From the NCBI GenBank assembly GCA_037501455.1, contig CM074863.1:13636001-13700000 (forward strand): DNA of 64,000 bases. Direction: 5' to 3'. The notes under the pieces were generated by a model. That model was not told the origin of the DNA. It made no database searches and saw only the letters and a program-made list of their open reading frames with translations. Below, piece by piece: positions 11,527 to 22,900 of this stretch; the stretch's first letter is position 1, and every line of letters starts with the position of its first letter. Both the position numbers and the translations under genes were made by a program. Origin of the DNA: Lantana camara. Its lineage: Eukaryota > Streptophyta > Magnoliopsida > Lamiales > Verbenaceae.

Positions 11527-11531
11527 GTAAC

Positions 11532-13875
11532 TGTAACGCCCCAATCTTTCAAGTATGCAATATGTGATTTATTGTGAAATAATTGCCAATTATGACTTAA
11601 TTGTTTAATTATTTAATTGTCCTTAATTGATCATTTTTCTTAATTTGGGGACTTAATTGCATGAAATAGTCTTGGACTTAATTGATCATTTTCCATGAGT
11701 GTGAACTTAATTGCATGACTTATGTTTTGGAGGGGTTAAATTGCAAAGTGTGCTTAGACTTATAATATCTAGCTTATACATCCCTTTGATTGCATCAAAC
11801 ATATACACACTTGATCCCTTCCCTCTCTCCCTCATCTCGTTTCTTAAACCCCAAGAAGAAGAAGAGGAATTCTTCATTTCAAGCTTGGATTTGGAGGGAA
11901 ATTGCAAACTTTGAAGCATAATCATCATCACAACATCATCTCTTTTCCTTCTTCTCATTCATTCAAGGTATTGAGTTTAGTTGGAGGATTTCATGTGTAT
12001 ATATGAGAGCTAGGGTTATGTGTTGAGCTTGGTAATTTATGTTTTAGTTGTTGGAAGCATGAATACTTGATTATAGTTTGGATTTGATGTACATATTATG
12101 AAGTTTGTAAGCTTGGAGCATGAGTTCATTGTGCGTTTGATCTTGATGATTCTTGATGGTTAAGCATGGATTTAAGTGTTTATAGGAGATATTATTGAAC
12201 TATAAGCATGCTAGTATGTGTATTACTTGATTTACATCATTTGGGAGTGGTATTTTGGGTGTTTGAATGATTTTGTGGTTTATTTCGTGCTTCCCCTGCA
12301 TAACTGTCCTGTTTTTCTCTTCTGCGTACGTGACACAGGCGTGTCACGTTTCCCTCTTTCAGCGTGACAGGGGGGTGCATTGTTGTTGGCCTGGGTTTTC
12401 TGTACCGTGACACGGGGGTGTCACGGATTGCTTTGTTTTGGTGACACGGGCGTGTCACCTTCTGTTCGCATGCATTTTTCCGCTGTACTGTGACACGGGG
12501 GTGTCACGGCTTAGTGTATATTTGTGACATGGGCGTGTCACATCCTGTTTTCATGCATATTTGGTTGCATGCTACTGTACGTGTTATTATATGCTTGTTT
12601 TATGCTTAAATATGATCATGACATTTGATAATTGTCCATTCTTGTTATTGCACGTCATGTTACGCCGTTCGTCCTAATTGGTTCATTTGAGTCGTGTCTT
12701 ATGTACACTTGTCTTTGTTGCACAGACCAACACACCAGTGACGTGGAGTGGGCTTCTTAGGCCGTGTCTTTCTCTTTATTTTGTCGGTACAGGTGAGGTT
12801 TAATTTCTAGATATATAGGACCATTACAACCTTATGTGATGTTTTAAGCCAAAAAGGTATCTATATATCTATGGTTTTCCAAACTCTTTTGATTTGCAAC
12901 TGATTTACTGAACTGTATCGAATTGATTGATCGTGTTTTGGGCGAGTATATTGTATCGTGCATTGTGGGCCCGAGAGTGAGTGTTTGAGCTAACCGGGAA
13001 AGCATGGGCTGACGGGTAACTCTTATACTCCTCTCAACCGTGGGGATGAACCCTGAATCCACCAGGAGGTTTGGTGGAGGAAGGAGTCCCGTACGTGGGA
13101 GTCATGTTCCCGACGTACACCGTGTTTACCGTGGATGGATCGGACCTTGCAAACCCACCATCATTGGAGGAAGAAGGAGTCACTGAAACTGTTATGTGTG
13201 CACTGTAACTAATTGCATGATCACTTAATTCAATTAAAAGTATCGTGATTGTACACTGTCGGAGTAAGGTTGGAGAATTGTCCTCACTCGCCGGGCCACT
13301 GATTGATTGATTGATTGAAACTGATTAATTGTTAAATCTGATAGTTGTAATCTCGGGCGAGCTCTATGATGTTATTGAACTTATATTGATTTCTGTTATA
13401 AAACCTTACCCGAGGTTATGATTTGCATGTTATCTGCGCTTATATCTATTATGCCCCTCGCTCAGTCTGTGGTAGACTGACACCTCACCTTTCAGTTTTG
13501 CAGGTTGTGTGCTAGGCGGGATTGGTGTCGAGTCAAGTCTTTCTTTTCGGGTCTAGAGCGTGTCCATTCTACCTTGTTACATATGTATTGTTATTTTTGG
13601 ATTATATGAAATATTATGTATTTGAGAGATGATAATGTATTGATATGTAATGTTAGGTTGTAGATTACTTGATAAATGCTCGTGAATGGCAGGCTTATGT
13701 TTATTCCGTTTTGCCCTGTGGTATTTGGTTTGGGGTTAGTCCCGCCTAGCTAGTCAAGTCTTTATTTTCTTGTCACCCGTTCGCTATGGCTTAGTTCATG
13801 TATGGATTGTCCGTTTCATATGTGGACTGAGCTATAGTGCGGGGGATGTGGCACCTTTGCGTTCCGGGCGCTACA
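11532..13875. mobile_element. Solo LTR of a long-LTR retrotransposon (probably Tekay/Del-type chromovirus)
   Basis: The segment starts TGTAACGCCCC and ends GGGCGCTACA, so it has the TG...CA ends and the short inverted termini of an LTR. It is flanked by the 5-bp direct duplication GTAAC (11527-11531 and 13876-13880). It contains no gag or pol coding sequence and no internal second copy, so it is most simply a solo LTR of 2344 bp left by LTR-LTR recombination. LTRs of this length with TGTNACGCCCC-like ends are common in Tekay/Del chromoviruses; that lineage call is inference. An array of GTGACAC palindromes lies inside at 12328-12542. A non-autonomous element with no recognisable coding region is the alternative. 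Confidence 0.75.
12328..12542. repeat. Array of six spaced palindromes (GTGACAC-N4-GTGTCAC)
   Basis: Six related inverted repeats occur in about 215 bp. Five are well formed: 12328-12349 (9-bp arms), 12405-12426 (9-bp arms CCGTGACAC/GTGTCACGG), 12440-12459 (8-bp arms), 12490-12507 (7-bp arms) and 12523-12542 (8-bp arms, one mismatch). One near 12362-12378 is degenerate. Each has a 4-base G-rich spacer (AGGC, GGGG or GGGC). Spacing between units varies from about 15 to 55 bp. Confidence 0.85.
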
Positions 13876-13999
13876 GTAACACCGCTTGCCAATATAATTG
13901 ATAAGATTTCAATATTTTACATAAATGAGCGTGGGCTAAAATATTCTCCCGAGTACAATTTGTGACCTTAGCTTTTTAGTTGGACTATGCTATTGGTTT

Positions 14000-14642
14000 T
14001 AGGGCTGTCAATGGGTCGGATTTTAATCCGAATCCGATCCGAGTCCGATCCGAATTTTAGCATATTCGTCCGATAAAAATATTCGATGGATCATATCCGA
14101 TTGTAAATATTCGTTATCCGAAATAAATGGAGCGAATATGGATTTAAGAAATCCGATCCGTTAAGAATCCGAATCCGATATTATATATAATATTTAATTA
14201 AATAAATTATTTATTAGTACATAATATTAAGTAAAATGATTAAAATTAAAATTTTCACATGTTTTTCATTTTAAACAATAATAAAATTTAAATTTTTTAC
14301 TCTAAAAGTATATATTTTCTTTTATTAATAAATTTAAATTAATTTATTTTAAATAAATATAAACAAAACTATCAAATAATTCATTAAATTATAATTATTT
14401 ATTAAATATTATGTAATTATATTTATTTTTTATATCAAATTTGTTATTTAAAAAAATAAATTTTATTACTAATCGGGTCGGATCTTTTATCGGATCGGAT
14501 CCGACCCGATTATATATGGATTCAAAAACAATGAATCCGAATCCTATAGGATTCGGATTCGAATCCGGTATTCGGATTCTCTTATCGGATTCGGATCCGG
14601 AATCTCCTGATTCGGTCCGAATCCGACCCGTTGACAGCCCTA
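14000..14642. mobile_element. Non-autonomous hAT-type element, 643 bp
   Basis: Terminal inverted repeats TAGGGCTGTCAA and TTGACAGCCCTA are bracketed by the exact 8-bp duplication ATTGGTTT (13992-13999 and 14643-14650), the hAT signature. Both subterminal regions are packed with copies of TCCGAATCCGATCC-like and GGATTCGGATCCGA-like motifs, the sort of repeats hAT transposases bind. The middle is AT-rich and non-coding. The 78-codon + frame at 14441-14677 is only the motif array read in frame. Confidence 0.9.
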
Positions 14643-14650
14643 ATTGGTTT

Positions 14651-16271
14651 TTAAAGTATATTTGTTATTTGTTGTGATTTATGATGCACAATATCCATAT
14701 TAACACATCATGGTGTCAAAATTTTGTTTCTTAAATTTTTTTTTTTTTATGTGATGATAAAGTAAAAATTTTAAAAATCTTCGTACATATAGCGTGATGA
14801 ACACTTTTATGGGGTTTCAAGGACTCACATATACCATTTTAGACAAAGTCTCGGCCCATTTATTTAAAAGTTAAAAATGTTTAATGGGCCTTCTTGATGG
14901 ACCTAATGTTATCCTTGAAAACTAGGCCTAGCCAATATCATACTTTGCCCAATCCATTATCGGGGCAATTTCAAGAAAATAGAAACTTGTAGTTTAGTTT
15001 ATAAACCAAATTGCAAATCCTCAAGATCAACTTATATACTTTGATCCATTCCGCCCAAACTGGAAATGAAATACAAAAAGAGAAAGGCTAACATTGGCCT
15101 TATTGTTCTTGAGTAAGATATCATACTTCACTAAGTAATGCAATATACTAATATAGTCCACGTTATTATTCCACAGTTCTAACTTTTATCTTTTGGTTCT
15201 ACATCCTATTTAATTGGATTCAAATCGGACGACAAGTATAACTTCCTCCAAAAACCTCTTAAAAAATTAGATAAATCTAACTCATATAATCTAGTCGGTC
15301 ATCACAGGACTAATACCTTAAACGCGGGGCGGTTCAAACTTTTATGATATGTCTCAACTCAAAATCTTCCTTTTACTTTAAAAGTTGGGCCTTTGTTATT
15401 CGCAGCTTTGGCAGGACATGGGTGATGGGTCACACAAAATCCAACTGCGTAACAAAAGACTTTAAATTAAGTTTAATTTTATCTTTTATAGGACCGAATT
15501 TGTTTTTCTTACAAAATATAGAAATATGGATATGATACAGGTATAAGAATATAAATGATTTATATTCATATTTTTTTAAATATTTGACAAGATTTAATAA
15601 AATAATATTTTAAGATTCCCATGAATTATGCATAATACTCAATTCTTATTTTACCAACAAGTATCGTAATTTATGTGTTTGACCTTATGCTAATTTAATC
15701 AGATTTCATGTTACATCTTAGTGGTTTGATTTGGTTCGGACCATCTAAATGACATATGGAGGAAAAAAAAAAAAAAACAAAAACCTTACTTTAGCCTCGA
15801 GACTATGACCACCACTTGACACCCACCCAAAGACTTTTATCAAATTCAAAACCATTCTTACCATCCCCTCTTCTTCCTCTTTCGCCCTAACCCTAATACC
15901 TATCCTCAACAAATCAAAACACAAAATTGGGTTGGGTTGCAATCAAAATGATCCATTAAAAATGTCCAACTTTCTTTTCAAATAATAATTGGAGCTGTTT
16001 ACAACAAGAATTACCAAAGTAATTATTACTACATTAATCAAAACAATACACGAAACTCATAAAAACATATAAAATATTACCAATAAATGCTACGTTTTAT
16101 CGAGTGCAACATACCTATTAATTATTATTGTACGGAAAACATAAGCATGAATAATCTATAAAATATTTTCAAGATTGCCCTAAGAAATTACCTAAATAAT
16201 TAAATGAAATAAAAATAACAATTTTCCTAAGTTACAAAATTTCCTATTGTGGCTCCTTCCCCTCTCTTCTG
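14651..16271. other. Intergenic DNA upstream of the SIN3-like gene
   Basis: No gene or intact mobile element seen. A poly(A) tract lies near 15763-15777 on the + strand. The frame at 15745-15942 (-) contains a phenylalanine run from this tract and is not supported. Confidence 0.5.
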
Positions 16272-16280
16272 TATATATAA
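16272..16280 (+). promoter_or_regulatory. Candidate TATA box of the SIN3-like gene
   Basis: TATATATAA about 55 bp upstream of a CT-rich stretch. It would place transcription start near 16305-16315, giving a leader of about 670 bp that probably contains an intron (candidate donor GAG|GTATGG at 16733, acceptor near 16852). Other AT repeats nearby could serve instead. Confidence 0.35.
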
Positions 16281-16335
16281 ATTAGTGTTCATTTCCATCC
16301 CCCATAATATATATATACATATATACATATATCTG

Positions 16336-16368
<33 letters not shown>
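16336..16368 (+). repeat. CT dinucleotide repeat in the presumed 5' leader
   Basis: A near-perfect CT tract just downstream of the candidate TATA box. CT-rich leaders are common in plant housekeeping genes. On the minus strand it reads as an Arg-Glu repeat, which produces a spurious open frame. Confidence 0.8.
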
Positions 16369-16374
<6 letters not shown>

Positions 16375-16979
16375 CATAAAACTCTCCTCTCTCTATTTTT
16401 CTGCAGAATATACGAAAACACTTCGTAAACATTTTTCTCATCAATACTATATACATATACGTTGAATACGTGTGTGTATGATGTATACGTATACGTACGA
16501 ATTATGTACACAGAGACTGTACACATTGTTTTGCAGGGAGCTCGAATAAACTGTCTTCTGCTTATTCATTCATTCGTTAAAAGAGACCCGGGAGATCTCT
16601 TTGCTGTAACAATTCTCAACTTTTGTATGTTTCTTTGGCCTGGATTGTTGCCTTTTTGTGTAATTCAAGTAATGTGTATTCAATGTTCGCGATTTCTTTT
16701 TGATAGGATAATTCGGAGGTGATCTGCGGCGGAGGTATGGGTTGAGGTTAATTTATTTTACGTTAATCACTGTTTACGCGTGCTTAATAGATCTAATTGT
16801 TGGTTTTAAATGTAATTAAGTTTAGTGGTTTTGGTAATTACCTTTTGGCAGGGCTGTGGGATCACAATTTTCGTTTTCTTTTTTTTTTTTTTTTTTTCCC
16901 AATTGAAGTGAATAAAGCGGGACTCTTTTGAAGATTAAGGTAGATAATTGTAAGATAATTGCAATAATTGAAGATTGGA

Positions 16980-19900
16980 ATGAAGAGGTCGAGAGATGAG
17001 GTTTTCATGAGTTCTCAACCCAAGCGCCCCGCCGTCCCTCCTTGCATTGAACCGTAAGTTTTTAATTTCAGGTGGTTTTAGTGTTCTATTTTATTAGCTT
17101 TTTGATAATTTCTACATATTCCGGTATCAACTGTGATTATGTCAGTGACTATTGATCTTTTTCCTTTTAGTCATTTTCCGCACTTGTTGTCTTGAAAACC
17201 TGTCTTATTATTGGGGTGTATGTTTTCTGCTGTAATATTGTCTGAAAGTTCAGTGCTTTTTAATTATGCTTTATACGTTCTACCTATTTCCACATTTTAC
17301 TGTTTTATTTTAGGTTGATGAGATCATTTTATATTAAATGCCATGTAAGATAGAATTGGTTCTGTAGTTATTATTCTGGAACTCCCGTGAGTGATAATAT
17401 TTTGAGTATCAGTTCAGTTCTGTGGAACTTCAACAAGATGATTTCTTGCAATTATACAATAATCATATGCAATCATGATGTTGAATTTGAATATTGGGGA
17501 GTGAGGATTGCCCCTTTTTGTGGCATTGGATATACATTTATATCTTATATTATATCGATTCAAACGTACATATATATATTGCTGGTGTTGCAGGTCTGGG
17601 CAAGCCCAGATGTCAACTGCAAGCAGCGCACAGAGGCTGACAACAACCGACGCCTTGTCATATTTGAAACATGTGAAGGAAAATTTTCAAGACAAAAGAG
17701 ATAAATACGAAGAGTTTCTGGATGTTATGAAAGATTTCAAGGCTCAAAGGTAGAGTTGGTTTCTGTTTTCTCCTTGCTATTACAGTTTTCCCACGCATGC
17801 TTAACTCGGGTTTCCCCCATTGTGTAGAATTGATACATCGGGTGTTACATTGCGAGTGAAGGAGCTATTTAAAGGTAACCGAGACCTAATTTTGGGTTTC
17901 AATACCTTTTTACCTAAGGGATATGAAATCACCCTCCCACCAGAGGATGAACCATTTCTGAAAAAGAAGCCTGTAGAATTTGAAGAAGCAATCAGTTTTG
18001 TAAACAAAATTAAGGTGAACTGCTAAAGCATCACGCAGTACAATGCTCTCTCCACTTGTCCATTAGAATTTATGGGCTGAAACCACTTTTAAACTGATTG
18101 CAGACTAGATTTCAAGGTGATGATCATGTGTACAAAGCTTTCCTTGACATTTTGAATCTGTACAGAAAAGATAATAAGTCTATAAATGAGGTTTATCAGG
18201 AGGTAGGCTGCTATGTCTTGTGATTCATGATGATTTTTTCATAGTCTTTAAAAGGAATAGAATTCAACAGTTATATGCTTGTTTGCAGGTTTCAGTTCTT
18301 TTTCAGGACCATGCTGACCTACTTGTAGAGTTTACTCATTTTTTACCTGATACCTCTGGGGCTGCCTCTGTCCAGTCTCTGCAGCCTGTTAAGAATAACA
18401 TTCTACAAGGGGATGATAGAAGCTCTCCATTAACAACAGCAGGCCCCGTGCATGTCGAAAAGGTAATTTCTGTTGAGTGGATTTTCAGTTGTTTCGTAAT
18501 GGTAATATATAATGCTTTTGTTCACTTGTTCCAGAAGCCTGCTGTTTCATATGCTGTTTGTGACCAGGATGTCAGCCGCCCTGATCCAGAGCGATGGAAT
18601 CATGTTGACAAAGTTAAGGAGAAGAGAGAAGATGGAGAAAGACATGAGTGGGAACATGATGATAGCTTAGATCACAAACGAAAAGCTGCTCGGCGCGATG
18701 ATACTGTTATCGATCAGTTTCGTCGAGGTAGGAATGATGCTGAGAGCATGTACACGAGCTCAAAATCATCTGCACATAATAGAAAATGTTCCTAGCTACT
18801 AAGTAGTCGTATGTTTAATACTAATAGATCAAGTAATAATCTCATTTCCTGCTTCTTATTGTGGATTCGGTTTACTGAAATCGTCTTTGATTAATTTGAA
18901 TATAGCTTTTTCCCGTCTTACTTTTATCATCAGTTAACTATGTTGATTAAAACTTTATCTGTTCCCTTTACCAGTATTAGTCTGTTTTCCAAAATGCCTG
19001 TTAGGATACTATGAGGAATATACTCATGTATACAATTGGAGGTCGAGTAATGCAATATCCATTTTGGGATATTCTTGCAGAACATTAGATGTCTACATGC
19101 ACCGGGGATAAAGGTGATTAATACAATGTATCCAGCCTAAGCTAATTAGCATCAATTCCTTCTTTTGCTCAGGGACGCAGGAGCCAGAGTCATTTTTCCG
19201 TGAGAAAGTGAAGGAAAGACTACCTCCTGAAAGTTACGAGAAAATTGAAGATTGCATTCGCTCCTTCAAAAGCAAATTTGTCACTGCTGCTCAGTTTAAG
19301 AAGCTGGTATTCTATTCTTCAACTACCTCTGTCTCTTTCCTTCAGTCCAATTTTACACGGGTTCTCTGTTTTATCCACTGCGGTTCAATTAATAATTCAC
19401 CACCTTTTTCTAGCATTTCCCGTTTTAGGTTATCTTCTTTGAGCTATGATTAAGGTTCTGCTCTACTTCAAGGCTATCAGCAGTGAAATCCCTCTCCACA
19501 TTATTGAAATTATCGATTGTTTGTAGTCTGAGTATCCTCCATGAGAATTAACTTTTACAAGGTCTATGAATTACGCTTTCATGAGTTCCATACCTCAAAA
19601 CTCGATCAAAGGAATAATTTCCATTTGCTTCCTTCTGGATATCTTTTTGTCCTGAGGTGTTCCATGGGATTGCACATTGGAGTTCGAGAAAATAATTGAA
19701 TGCTACGTTGATTGTTAGTAGAATATACAATAAATCAATACAAAAGGCATGAAATTTGTAAGTTGACGGTGCTATCTCAAACCCCTGTCAAGTATGCATC
19801 GTTAGTTGTGAGATCTGAGGTTTGCTATGGTGTGGTATTGATTAAAAGATTTCTGTAATATGCTAATAAAGAACTTTAAACTCTGTTCAGAAAATCTGGT

Positions 19901-22900
19901 GCTCAACATGTCCAAAAAGTTGTTAAGTGTGCAAGGTTATAATATGCTTCCCTTTTAAGGCATGATGATCATTCCAACATACCTCTAATGTTTAATACCA
20001 ATGAGAAACCTTAAAAAGTATGACTAGTGCAAATGTGGTTTGCACATAAGAGACTTAGAACACCAATATGATGCATGCTCTCTGCTGAAATATCAGTCCC
20101 TCAGTAAACGCAGCATGAGTAGCTGTCTACTTCTCAAATTTGCTTAGTGTTAGCGACCAACTAATCTGGAAGTAATATTTTTTTATTATGTCAGGTTTCC
20201 AGTTTAATTGGAACACATCCAGATCTTATGGAGGCCTGTGAGGATTTCATCACTTACACTGAGAAGATTGGTAATCAAATATGAAAGTAGCTCGTTAGTG
20301 GTCCTTTTACTTCCATATTGTATTTATTCTGCGCAGGCTATTCAAGTTATCTGTGTAGAATGTTGATCATCTTGAAATTCTTTTCCAGCATGAGCCCTTT
20401 TTCCCCCTATCTATGAAAAGTGTGACACAATAATCCTTAAGAATGAGGAATCATATGATATGTAAATTTGTAATTATAATCTCTCATTTCAGGAAGCTTA
20501 CGGAGCAATAAACAAGTTTTCAGATCTTTAAAGGTGGATGGAGATGGAAATGGCCACAACAGGGAAGACAGAGATAAAAATACAGATCATGATAATAGAG
20601 AAAGGGATCGGCATGAGAGAGGTCTCGCCTTTAACACAAGAGATATCCTAGGACAGAGGATATCTGCATATGCAAGCAAAGAAAAATTTATGATGAAACC
20701 AATCCAAGAACTCGACCTTTCTAATTGTGAACGCTGCACTCCAAGTTACCGACTTCTTCCTGAAAATGTGGGTTTATTGACTTTCCTTTATTCCGTGTTT
20801 GAATTAATTGTTAGTTTACTCATCCCATTGGCATCTCCGTACAGTATCCTATCCCGTCTGCAAGCCGTAGGACAAAGATTGGTGATAAAGTGCTAAATGA
20901 CCATTGGGTGTCTGTTACTTCGGGAAGTGAGGATTACTCATTCAAACACATGCGCAAAAATCAATATGAAGAAAGCTTGTTCCGATGTGAAGATGACAGG
21001 TAAATTTCAGAAAGTCTCCCGCGAGTTCTTGTCTCATGAGTTCACCTCTTGTGCAATGTACATCCTCCTAAGACCTTCTCTCTTACTTATGCATGTTGAT
21101 TCCACCTTGTACAGCATAAGATGTGTGTATAAGCCTCTTTTGAATTTCATGTTAAGAATCTTCCCAAAAATTGTATTTCACGACGTTAAATGCCAATAAG
21201 TAGCTAAGACAATTTCCCAATGTTTGGAGCTTTTTCCCACTTTCCATTTGTTCAAATGGAAATAACAGGGTTCTTCTGTATTTTGTGTACTGAAACTAAG
21301 AACTGGTTATTTGGTTATAATTGCAGGTTTGAACTTGACATGTTGTTGGAATCTGTGAATGCAACTTCCAAGCATGTTGAAGAACTCTTGGACAGTATGA
21401 ATGCTACAAATAATTCTGATAGTTCATTTTATATCGAAGATCATTTGACAGGTAAGTGTTTGATGATTCCTTAATCCTTATAATATATGTTATGCTGCAG
21501 TTTAATACTCCATTTCTCTTTTATACAGCTCTTCACCTACGATGCATAGAACGTTTATACGGTGACCATGGGCTTGATGTGATGGATGTATTGAGGAAGA
21601 ATGCACCTCTTGCCCTGCCAGTTATTTTAACTCGGTTGAAGCAGAAGCAAGAAGAATGGGCAAGGTGTCGTACTGATTTTAATAAAGTTTGGGCTGAAAT
21701 TTATGCCAAAAACTATCATAAATCACTTGACCATAGGAGCTTCTATTTTAAGCAACATGATACCAAGAACTTGAGCGCTAAAGGTATGAATTGCAACACA
21801 CGAGGCTATATTTTCTTCATGCTATCAGTTTTATCTGATAATTGTATAGATATAATTACGTGATGCCTAAATAAGGATACTGATATTACAAAACTATAGG
21901 CATTGTTATCTCAGGGTGTCTAATCCACAAATAGCACGGGAAACTGCACCAACCCTCTCTTATAAAGTGTTCAATTGTTTAAATTATTCACCTCTCTAGC
22001 AAATTTAGTTTTTAGAAAGAGGTGGTCATTCAATATGGTATGAAAGCGAAAAAATCTTGTCTTCTAATCCTCACCACCATGCATTTGTGAAAGAAAAAAA
22101 AATCACTATGCGCAAGTCCTGACATACAGGAGTCAAGTGGCCGTGTTGAGATGAGGTGGTCATTCAATATAAAGTAATCTATGCTGCTTTAGATAGTTGG
22201 CAGCATCTAATTCAGATTTCTTTTAATGCATGCTTTTTTTTGTGCTAACTTTAAGGATATCCTTCTTTTTCCTGGAGTTTCGTTCTATGAAATTTTCTTT
22301 AGCTTTTAAGATTGATGTATACTTTTGGTGATTTTTTCTGGATTTTCTTAATAAGTTAATACTTAATAGACATGGGGCACACAGCCATTATACTTTTGGA
22401 CCCGATTTTACTGGTTTGTTCTTTTTACTACCTGGAGTAGTAGTGTTTAATGTTGGTGAAAATGTTGTTTTTGCTAAGGAATTTCGGGATTTTTGTGGTG
22501 TTCAATGCACAATGCCAATCCCAACTGCACATTCGTATTCAATATTTTTTTCTCTTTTTGTCCTTTAGGTATTAATATATTCATCTGTTTTGCTTGCGGT
22601 TACACGCTACAGTAGTTTTTGTCGTCTTTGGTTTTTTATATTCCTCTTTTAGACTTTGTTTTCATCGCCCTCTTTCTTCTTCAACCACCTCCTGTACTTT
22701 GTTTCACATTCTTATGATCTTATCCTTATCCCGTCTCTTCTTGCCTGGTTTCACTAATTTTCTCTTTCTCATTATATATGGCAATGCTATACTTCCTCAG
22801 CATCGATTCCTCGGTATCCGGTATCTCTTTAGATTTAGTCTTCCTTTTCCTCTTTTTCAATTGTCTGCCTGTTTTTTTTTGGACCTGATTTCAGAGCTAC

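Noticed and set aside
12328..12542. CRISPR-like repeat array
   Set aside because: The units are spaced palindromes of variable arm and variable spacing inside a plant LTR. There are no constant direct repeats with unique spacers and no cas genes.
16227..16526. 99-codon minus frame with an Arg-Glu repeat
   Set aside because: It is produced by the CT microsatellite and AT repeats of the SIN3-like leader, with no independent support.
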